A program made the position numbers and the translations under genes. DNA of 64,000 bases. Origin: Erythrophleum ivorense (Eukaryota; Streptophyta; Magnoliopsida; Fabales; Fabaceae). Shown piece after piece: positions 49,837-60,197 of this stretch. Location: the NCBI GenBank assembly GCA_026724425.1, contig JAIUCV010000007.1:27998574-28062573 (forward strand), written 5' to 3'. The notes beneath the pieces were generated by a model. It worked only from the letters and a program-made list of their open reading frames with translations, made no database searches and was not told the DNA's origin. The stretch's first letter is position 1, and every line of letters begins with the position of its first letter.

Positions 49837-52318
49837 CTAGAACATATATATATCATGATTCATTAAATGCTGGAGTGAAATATCATTTAAAGGAACATTG
49901 AATGGCAACTTGGAGATTGAAAGTTTTTGAGCAACTTGCTGCATTGATGGTCGAGATTTTGGTGTAGGACACAAGCATGCCAATGCTATTGTGACGGAAA
50001 GAATTACATCTTGTGCATCTTTCTGCAAGGGAAGAGGAAGACGCGAATCTAAGATATCTTTTAACAATACGCTCTTAGTACAAGTCTTTGACAAAGACGA
50101 GATCAACTCTCCAGGATGTCTCCCGATGATTGTTTCTAATGCCACTACTCCAAAACTATAAACATCACATTTTTCAGTCACTACCAAGGTATACGCAAGT
50201 TCTGCAATAGACCAAAAATTAAAAAATAATGTAATTATCTAAGTTAATTTTATAAAATAAATTCAACACAATAAAAGGAATAGAGGAAAAGTAAAAATGT
50301 TAACCTGGAGCAATGTAGCCATAAGTACCAACTAAAAGTGTTTGATTGGATGAATCAGGATCAAGGATTCTAGCTGTGCCAAAGTCTGAGACAAAAGCCT
50401 CCATCTTGGAGTTCAACAAAACATTGCTACTTGTAATGTCTCGATGGATAATTGTAGGAGTACAATCATGATGCATGTAGGACAAAGCATTTGCTATTCC
50501 TTTAATGGCATTCACCCTCTTGCTCCAATCCAACTCTTTTGCTTCAGCATCATTACTCAGAACATAAAAAAGGCTTCCTCTTCCCATGTATTCATAGATG
50601 AGAAACATGCAACGATTGTGCAGACAAAAACCATGAAGTTTTACAATGTTGCGGTGTCGGATTTCAGTCAACATCTTCACTTCATTATGAAAACTTTTAG
50701 CAAAAGAGTGGTCTTGAGATTCTCTTTTATGAAGTTTTTTCAATGCAACAATTCTGCCACTAGGAAGTGATGCCTTGTACACACTTCCATAAGCACCAGT
50801 TCCTATACAATACTTGATATCAAAGTCTTCTATTGCTCTAATGATATCTTCATATGCAATTTTACCATCATAATTCCATATTGAGAATATGTCTCCATTT
50901 TTTGCTACTCTTTTCTCTATTCTTGTTTTCTTTCCCGAATAATGAGAAATGATCAAAACTACAATGAATAGGATGCTAGGACTAATTGTCAAAGGAAGAA
51001 TGATCCTCAAGTAATGCTTTGACTTTCTAGTAGGATCAGAGGCATGGAAAGAACAAGAAAGATTGCTCTGTAGACCAAGTAACTCCTTATTACCATTTAA
51101 TATGTCATGAGGAAAAAAGCAATGAATTTCTCTTGGGACATAGCCATTAAGATTGTTGTGTGACAAGTTGACGTGCTTCAGCCTAGCAAGCTCTCTTGGT
51201 ATGTTCCCATTGAGATTATTGAAGCTTAGATCCAAGATACAATTGTATGGTAAATTGCTTAAACTTGATGGAATCTGTCCACTAATCCTATTTTGACTAA
51301 AGTTGCCGACTGTTAAATCAACAAGACTTGATAGATCGGGTATACTTCCATTTAGCTTGTTCTGCGAGAGGTCTAAAGCTTCAAGATTGAAGAGTTGTCC
51401 AATTTGGGATGGTATGAAACCACTTATTTGATTTGAATGGAGATCGATTCTTGTCAAACTAGTTAGTACATACAAAGACATAGAAATAGGGCCATGGAGA
51501 TTATTGACACTAAGATCCAAAAAATTCAAATTGGACAAATGTCCCAATGTCAATGGGATAGAGCCACTTATATGGTTGAAGGCAAAGGAAAGATACCGTA
51601 GACCGCTTAAATTTCCTATGCTTGAAGGAATTGGACCAGAAAGATTATTAGTGGACAGGTCCATATATATGAGACTGTTCATATCACCCAAGAATGAAGG
51701 TATCACACCACTAATAAAGTTGTTAGAAACATTAAAGTGCCAAAGTTCAGTGAGATTTGCAAGAGTAGCAGGTAACTCACCAGTAAGGCTGTTATTAGAC
51801 AAGTCTAGATAGAAGACCTTTTGAAGACCTCCCATCTGGTTTGGTATGCGTCCCTCCAATCCCATTCCTCTAAGGTTCAGCACCTCTAAATTGGGGAGTG
51901 CAGTCCAGTTCATATTTTCGAGTTGAGGTCGTGAGGCAGACAACTTTGGTCCATAAATCTGAATAATGCTTCCAAATTCATTGCAGTAAATACCGTCCCA
52001 TTTACAACGTTTGGAGAAATTGGGGCGACTGCTATTCCACCACTGGCTCTGGCGCAAAGCATTTTCCTCCTCTTCAAAAATGGACGATGAATTTGTTGCT
52101 ATGCTTCTAGTACGACTGGCATTAGCTTTGGGGATCAAGCCACTAAATGACAGCCAATGGCTTTTATGCATGGCATTTGCCTTCTTGTAAATGGACGATG
52201 AATTCCTTCCTTTCTTGTTTGTGGAGCTGGCAATAGCAACGGGGAACAAGGCAAAGGCATTCCATAACAGTATTAGTATTACTACTCTTTTTGAAATGGG
52301 AATATTGGAGATTGCCAT
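49837..52318 (-). CDS. Leucine-rich-repeat receptor-like protein kinase (LRR XIIb / MIK2-like), 2 exons
   Basis: Plasma-membrane receptor kinase. Exons 52318-50305 and 50201-49837 are joined over a 103-bp GT-AG intron whose removal restores the conserved APE motif; 792 residues, stop TAG. Visible in order: hydrophobic signal peptide (about 8-29), a 37-residue tandem duplication (26-62, 63-99), a paired-cysteine LRR cap (C105, C112), LRRs 143-396, membrane segment about 439-458, kinase about 500-785. Kinase residues are complete: glycine loop GTGAYGSVY (506-514), K527, E546, HRD 625-627 (RD type), DFG 645-647, APE 670-672. Relatives such as MIK2 and At1g35710 are over 1,000 residues with more LRRs, so this is a short member. 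The start is ATG at 52318; the frame runs further upstream but without ATG, and the TATA box lies 41 bp upstream. Ligand unknown; a defence or cell-wall-sensing role is inference from the family. Confidence 0.93.
50202..50304 (-). other. Intron of the receptor kinase gene
   Basis: Donor GTTAAC directly after CTCCAG, acceptor TTGCAG before AACTTGCG. The phase-1 split codon (G + AA) encodes the glutamate of APE. Length 103 bp, AT-rich as usual for a plant intron. Confidence 0.92.
51968..52250 (-). repeat. 111-bp in-frame tandem duplication in the receptor kinase N-terminus
   Basis: ATGGACGATGAATT on the plus strand occurs at 52080 and again at 52191, a spacing of exactly 111 bp, or 37 codons. 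The two protein copies share N-S-S-S-I-(Y/F), then N-A, then S-x-W at the same spacing, so the duplication is in frame. The interval covers both copies; the exact breakpoints are blurred by substitutions. Confidence 0.8.
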
Positions 52319-52358
52319 TAGATTTGATTGTCGCAATGAATGAGTGTCAACTCACAGA

Positions 52359-52366
52359 CTTTATAG
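52359..52366 (-). promoter_or_regulatory. TATA box of the receptor kinase gene
   Basis: CTATAAAG read on the minus strand, 41 bp upstream of the ATG at 52318. With usual plant spacing transcription would start near 52330, giving a very short 5' leader. Assignment is by position and consensus. Confidence 0.6.
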
Positions 52367-52407
52367 CCAAAGGTTGGCTACATTATGCCGTTTCCAACAA
52401 GTTGTTA

Positions 52408-52704
52408 GTCAAAGAAATACACCAATTATTTAACATTCATGGAGCGGAATGGTTGATAGCATGGCCTCTCAATGACGAATTGACATGGAAAATGATTGAT
52501 GTCAATTTTGACGACTAGGAAATATACATGTAACTAATTACTCATTAACGTCTAAGATGGGCATAAGAATGTGACTTAACTATCATCAGTTCAAGTATAA
52601 AATTACTGTTGTTTTATTTTTCTTATTTGTTTCACATTTTTCTGAGATGGGGCACTGAAAAAATCCATCTATGCTAAGTCCATTATTAATATTGACTTGG
52701 TCAA
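52408..52704. promoter_or_regulatory. W-box core cluster upstream of the receptor kinase
   Basis: TTGAC cores on either strand at 52408-52412, 52501-52505, 52508-52512, and as an inverted pair TTGACTTGGTCAA at 52692-52704. TTGAC(C/T) is the binding core of WRKY transcription factors, which commonly control defence-related receptor kinases. Binding is not shown by sequence alone. Confidence 0.5.
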
Positions 52705-53504
52705 AGTGTTACTGAATAGCTCCAGTGGCATTGGGCTAAATAAAAATTATATTAACGCGTGATCAAATACAGATAGAAAGGGACAAGGTGAAAATTTCAC
52801 ATCCATGAAACTGGTGCCAAACTTGAGTGTCTATTGCAGTGATAGGGCTAATAATTATACTGGTATAATCTTCCTTTCAAAAGTGTATAGTATAATAAAA
52901 CTAGCTAGTTAAATTTTTTTTTCTAAATTTTCGTGCATAACACTCACAGAATTTGCACATTACTGTTAAAGTCACTATTAAAAAAATGTATTCTTTTAAA
53001 ATAAAATTATGTTAGTTACTGACTTTCATTTTAATACAAATTGCGTAAATCTGCATCATTAAGAATTGTCAACGAAAAATATAAATATATTCAATCATGG
53101 ATCTTGTTAAATATAGTAGCACTGTAAATATGATGTACACTTTTCTAAACTTAAAAATGAAAATAAGAACAGAGTGCTCTGCCTCCTTGGGTTATGATAT
53201 TTATTATCAAATCCTCCCTTTTTCATTTATTTCGCTTAACTCTAATTTTGGGTTTTTACATAAGTAACTTGTAGATTTCATGATTCAGATGTTCTAAATG
53301 ACATGTCAACGAATGAAGTTTTTGAAATACATATATTCTTTGGTTTACCTTATGATAAATAAAGAAGATCAAATGCCATTACGGAAATAAGAATGAAAAA
53401 GAAAATTCCACCCTTCATAAAAGTGAGTATTAATTTGCATCAGTTATTACTCGAATTGAAGTTACAAACAGTTGTCTCAATTCTTATCTGCCTGAAACTA
53501 TTTC
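52705..53504. other. Upstream flank of the receptor kinase, no gene
   Basis: AT-rich. The part 53020-53400 is repeated at 63607-63990 with most positions matching, which marks it as part of an ancestral duplicated unit. Confidence 0.6.
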
Positions 53505-53830
53505 TTGATTGATAAATTGAAATATGATTGAAGGGCACATAAAAAGCTGGCTTGGATAATAAAAGGTCCCAAGACACCTGCTTCATTGATTTGTGTCGAA
53601 CACAGACATGCTAATGCCCGAATATCTTTTTGAGTGATCGATGGTAAGGAAGGCGTGGAAAAATATCTCTTAGCATTATCTTCAAACTATAGATGGCTTT
53701 GCTAAACAGGAAATTAGCCACAATGCCTTCTCATCATGGTTTTTAATAACACTATTCTAATGCCACGAAGATCACATTTTTCGGTGTATACAACTTCTGC
53801 AATTACCCAAAAAATTAAGGAAAGTTTGAA
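53505..53830 (-). pseudogene. Broken C-terminal kinase fragment of a receptor-like kinase
   Basis: On the minus strand this matches the second exon and intron edge of the neighbouring receptor kinase (50215-49850). Recognisable are TTGCAGAAGTTGTATACACC at the exon start, the GATCTTCGTGGCAT region, and a piece reading roughly H-V-C-V-R-H-K-S-M-K-Q-V, comparable to the C-L-C-P-T-P-K-S-R-P-S-M-Q-Q-V stretch of the intact gene. Several deletions and frame breaks, including loss of the segment after the VYSFGV region, leave no usable frame. Remnant of a tandem duplicate. Confidence 0.75.
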
Positions 53831-56800
53831 AACAAAATTAGTATTTCATGTAATCAATATATTATATAAAAACTCATACGAGCCGTGGCTTATGAACAAT
53901 GTGACTCTAACTTATGAATAGTATAACTTTTAGAGGTTGCGTGTCATGATACGGTTGATATCCCCGTACATGAATAGTGTATATCTGTATATTTAATATT
54001 CACTTTTTTTTTTTGGTAGGATTTACAGGTATTTTTTAAATTTCTTCTGTATCTTGTAAAAAAAGAAACTAGTTTAATAATTAAACAACATCGAGAGAGA
54101 GGGAGAGAGAAACTTTGAGTTCATTCAGTGATATAAGAGGCTTTTCAAGACTAAAAAGTTTGAGTTCCAATTTTAATCGAAGTTAAATTTAAAAAAATAA
54201 AAATAAAAAAGAACAGTAGGAATTTTGGGCTATCATGATATACATCGGTAGAAAATCATATTCCATCGTCACGATAGTTGATGGAAACTATGATTAAACC
54301 ATCCATGGCAGATGATCATGTATATCTATTTTAAGGTTTTTTTTTTTGTAGCAAATTTCACAGCTACTGTAATTGTATAATTAGATTGTTTTGGATGAAA
54401 ACTGGTTTTATAGACCTTGCGATGATCATGTATATCTATTTTATGGTTTTTCAGAAAAAATGTTAAAATTGTTGACTAGTTGTACAATTTAGGAACCTCC
54501 AAATTTTATAAAAAATATTATCGAATTTTTGGCAACTTCTAATAGAATTATATGAATTGATTTGATATTTTAAATAAATTGTCAAACAGTGATCATTCAT
54601 TAGGCTTGATAAACTAAGTTAACTTGATGCCCGTTCAGTATATGAACTTTTCTCAGCTAGTTACAATTGTAAAATGTTGGAACTTACAAACCAAATTTAT
54701 TATATCGATTTAAGAGTATTGCAATCAAAATTGCTAATAATTAATATAATAGCATATTGAGTTAAGTTGATTGAATTCTTTATATCCTACTCAATGCAAA
54801 TACTTAATAGTTATTTCTGAAGCTAGAGATTTGCCAGAGGAGTCGCAGTTGATGACCATGTGAGATGGGGTCATGGAGTGGTCCCAACGCGTTAAATTTT
54901 GAGAAAATTATAATTCATGAATTTATAAAACTATTTATATCAAGAACTTTAAATTTTAAAATTATTTTGAAAGACTGTAAAATTAAAAATTTTAAGATCT
55001 TAAACTATAATTTTCTTATGTAGTTTAAATTTTATCTTAAAATCTTTTAGAATAATTTTAAAATTTAAGATTTTTTAATATAAAAATTTTTTCATTGCAT
55101 TTCACTAGTTTAAAATCCTATACTTAAGGACTTTAAATTTAAGATTCTTAAATTTTTTATTATGAACTATAATTTTCCTGTAAGTTTCTCACTTCATCAC
55201 TTTTCAACCTTTAAAAAAAAAAATCTTGTTGCACTTCACTACTTTAAATGAATCCTCAGTTTAAAGAATTTTCATTCAAATATCTTTAACTTAAAATTCT
55301 AAACTATAATTTTGTCTTAAATTTTTGGCACAATACAACTCGTCAATTAGTCAACTGAAAACAAAAGTCTAATCATTATCATGGAGCGGTCTCAAACCAT
55401 TATTTTTAACGCGTGAGACTGGCATAGGTTCTGAGTGAATGTTCATAAAATATACAATTTCTTATTTCAGAGTTTGAAATAATATTTTCAAAAGTTATAG
55501 TTATTTAATAGATAAATTACTTTTGGTTCATAGTTTAAAAGTTTGTAATTAATTATTTATATGTAAGTTTAAATTTTCTTAATTAATCCTGTTGTAAAAT
55601 ATATTGCTAAAGTGGCCAACCAATTGCTATTTTTCTACTATATATATACATGATTCAAACAAATTCATCCAAGTGATATAATATATAAGATGCACTATAT
55701 ACTAACTATCTAAGTAAATTTCACTACATAATTTATGTTTACTTTAATTTTTTGTGGGCATGAATTATATCATCTATTTTCAAAATGTTAAAATGACATA
55801 TAATTGATTATATTAATCGAATTTAAAGGTAGACTGATAAAAATTGAATGACAAAAATTAAATTAATTTTTTAAAAAAAAAAACTCCACTGCAAAATTTT
55901 AAACTATAAAAATTAAATTGAAAATTTGAATAAATCTACATAGACCAACCAAATTCTTTAACATTATTTTATTTTTAAAATACTACATGAGTCTATAATC
56001 TCTAGGTATTTTTTTTCTTTATGTAAATTGCCCAATTTGAAGACCAAGCCATGATTTGTTTTATTCGTCAATTGTTTATTGTAGTAGTCAAGTCATGTGG
56101 TCAATGTGTGCTTTTCTAAGCGTGTAACATCCAACGATTTAAAGGCACCATTTTCTGCATGCAGCTAAGATCACTTGCGTGGAATAAACGACCAAAGTGC
56201 GAAAAGGGCACCATAATTGAGTTTGAATGTTCAAAATCCACAATGTGAATGCTAAAATCCACATAAGGACACGACGACTCAAAATGAGCCAGTGAAGACT
56301 TGGACCATTGATGTTTGCTTGAGTGAAAAATGGGGCATTGACAAAGTGGTTTTGCACTTATTATATCTGGATTGCTCAAATGATAAAATTTAAGGATAAT
56401 TCTTAAATATTTATTATCAACTTTTTAGAAAAAATATAACGAGCCAAATTTCTTTTATAACTAAATATCATATGATTTTGGTCTTTTTAAAATTGTCCTT
56501 CACATATTTTATTTTTGCTAGAAAAGCAAACCAATAAAACAAAAATTCCCTAAATTTTGTTCTTGTTAAAAACCTAAACCAATCTGTTCAAGTTGAAACT
56601 TTTGACCCAAGCTGTTGGGCTGATTTGGTTTTCCAAGTCTATTTAGGTTGCTTTGGTTTACAATTTTTTAAAAAACTTTGGATTTGAATGATCAAATTTT
56701 TAAACCAATATGACCCAATTCAATATGTTCATATGGCAAAACATGATACATTGATACTTGTCCACAATTATTGTTGAATAATATTTTTGGAGGAAGTATC

Positions 56801-57931
56801 TGTTTTTCAGTATTTTTTTAATTGTATAGTGGTTTGATTAGTAAAACTCAGATAAATTATAGACTAAATAATTTATTTTCTCTTAAATTAATGATGTAAT
56901 GACTGATCAACAGAATTCCATTGCAAGTATAAAGTAATTAAACAGGCCAAACCAAAAAAAAAATCTCAATCGAAAAATTAACCAAACTCCACCTGAAGTT
57001 TTTATGATTTGAGTTAATCAATTTATAATTCCTTTTGATTTTGGTTGGTTTGATTTAAATGCTAAAAAATGAAAATGAGTTAGATGACTTATTATTTAGT
57101 AGACTGGAGAGCTAAAAAATGAAAATGAGTTAGATTAAAGGTAATATTAAGGAAAACTTGAACTCTTTTATTGTTTTTCTTTTTGGGAGATTGATAATAT
57201 TTTTTTTATTATTATATACAAATTTCAAAATGAATCAACAATGAAAATTTTGAACTCTCTAACCCTAATTGAATGATAATGCTTTTAATGACAAGACATT
57301 GTCTCTAGGTTCCAGCTGGTTAAGCCATATGTGTTGAGTTGTTGTTAACGTATGAGATGGGCTATTGAATATGTTCTTAATCACAATCTCACAAAATGAA
57401 ATACAATAATAATTTATTTATGCTTTTAATTAATGACTCTTTAAATTCAAACAAAAGTTCAGAGGTCAACTATTATTAACATAATGGTCTCCATATTTTT
57501 GAATGGTTCTAGTAGCGCTGGCTACCACAAAAACTTCATTGAAGAAGCATCACAACTCGACTTCAATGAAATAATTGATCTTATAATTCAACACCCGGAG
57601 TGTAAAATGGCCTACAAGAGAATTTATTTTTAAGATTCTTGAAACTTTTCAAAAATTACGGCAATTTTAAGAGACATCTTTAAAAAAATGTTTTTCAAAC
57701 AATTGTGACCAATAAAATAGTTTTCTTTTCCTTTATTGTTTTGAAAATTCAAAGTACAAGAAATCAAAAGCCGGTTGTTAAAGTCTTCTGGATTGAGTAG
57801 GTTCAATGGAACTAGGCATAAATTTAACGTGTTAGGTGGGCACAACTAAAATAAAAGTCATGCGAAATTTTGAAAAAGTACTGATACAATTACAATAAGA
57901 AGAAAGTAATAATGGATTAATATTTGGATTT
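53831..57931. other. AT-rich intergenic sequence, no gene
   Basis: Nothing coding was recognised. It contains an imperfect AT-rich inverted repeat (54947-55075), three AACGCGT words (one at about 52754, two at about 54888 and 55408), and a segment 56285-56345 repeated at 61125-61185. TGTAACATCC at about 56124 could be an LTR start but no end was found. The overlapping minus-strand frames at 56116-56379 show no protein features. Confidence 0.4.
54947..55075. repeat. Imperfect AT-rich inverted repeat, possible MITE remnant
   Basis: A TTTAAATTTTAAAATTATTTT-like arm at about 54947-54970 pairs with an AATAATTTTAAAATTTAAG-like arm at about 55045-55070. Sequence this AT-rich forms such repeats easily, so the call is weak. 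Confidence 0.3.
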
Positions 57932-60197
57932 TGTAATAACCGGAAGAGGAAAAAAAAAGGGAATATAATAATACTTAAATGAAAAATAAAATGGGAGGAA
58001 GCATTTTATATTTTTCTTTTCCACATTACTTTCCTCTTTCCCGTTGCCTCTCACTGGTTGTCTGGTTTTGATTTTTTTTCTCTCACCTTGCTGCTTTTGC
58101 TTCTCCCCGTCAGCTCGCATGATGCTTCCCAGCTCCCCTCTCCGGCGATTAAGCACCGAAAATCACCTCTTTAGCTTCATTCAAACACTCTGAGCAACTC
58201 CCCTGTGACTCCGTCGCTGTACACTACTGCTTCTCCCTCCCATCGCGCCGACCTCGCCTCCTTCAAGCTCCCCTGTTCCTTCATCGTTCGAGCTGCCAAT
58301 TCCTCCTTTCCCTTCGAAGAAGCTCCTCCGGCGTAGTGGTGGTCTTCCCGTGTCTTCTTGCTGCTGGTTCAAGAGCTGGAAATCTCAAACTTGGTTCGAA
58401 GCCTGGCAACCTAAGGTGAGCTCCAATTTTTCGGTCAAGCTTCATTCCTATGACTTGGTTCGATTGTTACAGCTTTTCCCTTCCACTTCCTGGCATGCTC
58501 TAACGTGATAGAGGGAAGAGAGGGATTGGAGCTTTTGCCTTGCTAGGTTGGCCGAAAAACAGAAGGAAAAAAAATTTGGGGATTTTGGAATAAGGTTTCA
58601 TAAGTGTATTACTCTTGCATAAATCTTCAATTTTCCTACCCTAGAAATGATTTTGAAACTTAAATGATGAATGGGTTATAGTATGGAAGAACCATTGGTT
58701 GGGGAATTTAATGAATTAGACAGATGCTTAAAGCTATTGTGTTCCGAGTTTATGTACTGATTTTGGCGAGTTTGGTGCTAATGGGAGGCTCCGTGGACGT
58801 TGATAAATTGCAAGGAGTTAATTCTTGAGGAGGAACGAGCACTCGTTAGTTTATGACATCATTGTGAGTAGAAAATAATTTCAATAGTTTCTATGCTTTT
58901 CATTGCTATTTATATGTACCCATATGCAAGAGATAATTTGAAGTCCTTATGGTGCTGTGCAAGAGAGGTTAACTTAGATTTGTGGTGGTATATGTGCCGT
59001 CCTTACCGGACCTTGTTCCAAATTCTTCCTTACATGGAGGAAATTTCATGTGGAAATCTATTTGGTCTTGACTCCTCAATTAGGGAGCAAGGTAGTATGG
59101 AGAATTTCCAAGCATACTTATCGATCGACCGTTTGAGAGATCTGGATTGTGTTGTGAATTGGTGGCTTGAGTTCTTTACATTATATATATATATATATAT
59201 GTTCATAACCATATTTCCTAAAGAGCTTTATATACATACCCACACATATAAAATAGATATGTATATATATATATGCGTTTGACTCTTGATCAGTCCTTAG
59301 AAATGTTTATTATTATTTAATTATCTTTTTCGATGATGCCTTATTTCATTATTGCATAGTATCCTTTACTTGCCCTAAGTGTTACGTTCCATCCATAAAT
59401 GACCCTTTGTTCAGTAAGGCGACGAACGTGCATTGCTCAATTTGTTTTAGCCTTATTGTGCATGGGTTACCAGTTCTTGGTATACTACCTGGTGCTTCAT
59501 GTGAGATCTAGGGGGAGAAGGAGCTGCCCGTTAGGTGTAGCCACCCCAAAGGGGTAAGGAGCTGCCAACGAGGTGAAGTCGCCCCAGGAACTTGGCTATA
59601 TTGTGTACTGGTAGTGGTAAAGGAGCTGCCCGTTAGGTGTAGCCACCCCTAAGGGGTAAGGAGCTGCCAACGAGGCAAAGCCGCCATTAACATTGGTCAA
59701 ACTAACTGTAATAATTATTGTAATTATTTATCTACTCACTGAGTTGTTTCACTCCTTTAATTCTTAATTCTTTTTCAGATAGCGTCACAGGATCTGATCT
59801 GCCTCCCTCATCGTAGGTTCTGAGACGTAGTGGCGGTGAGCCCCTTTTTGTGCTGGGGCTTGGTTATTTTTTTTGTTGTGGAGCTGTTGTCGGTTGTAAT
59901 TATTAGAAAAGTGCATTGTAAAGTATCTCAAAAAGTAGGACCAATGAAAATAGATTCCGTTTTCCCCTTCCCCATTTTGGTTCTTTGATGTATTGAATGA
60001 TTGGCTGAAGAGAGCGGAGCTCTCTATTGTTATTTCTGTAGAATTTTGACTGTTTGTAAAAATTTGGGATGTCCTATTTACAGGGGACACTCTGTCGAAA
60101 TTTCTATAAAAAGCTAGAGTACGTTAAGCTGTAGCTAAGAACCCTGTATGGGTTCCCTGTGTTGATCACCCCTTCTCTTGGGGAGTGGGGTGTGACA
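57932..60197 (+). mobile_element. LTR C, solo LTR with target-site duplication GATTT
   Basis: Starts TGTAATAACCGG at 57932 and ends GTGTGACA at 60197, with the exact repeat GATTT at 57927-57931 and 60198-60202. Length 2.27 kb. After an AT-rich part there is a GC-richer leader (58060-58420) with a splice-donor-like CTAAG|GTGAGC near 58412, an AT run near 59181-59200, two 102-bp repeat units, then a tail with TTTCAGATAG and TTGGGATGTCCTATTTACAG. Frames inside (58181-58372 minus, 58893-59282 plus) are leader or tail sequence without known domains. Confidence 0.85.
59518..59688 (+). repeat. Two 102-bp spaced repeat units in LTR C
   Basis: The words AAGGAGCTGCCCGTTAGG, TGTAGCCACCCC, AAGGGGTAAGGAGCTGCC and AACGAGG occur in the same order starting at 59518 and 59620. 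Within each unit the AAGGAGCTGCC word appears twice, so the array is itself a nested duplication. Confidence 0.9.

Noticed and set aside
50444..50770. Open frames on the plus strand within the receptor kinase (also 51504-51812)
   Set aside because: Antisense shadows of the conserved kinase and LRR coding sequence.
52319..52336. Upstream extension of the receptor kinase frame by six codons
   Set aside because: The first codon would be TTG, and it would lie at or before the expected transcription start; ATG at 52318 is preferred.
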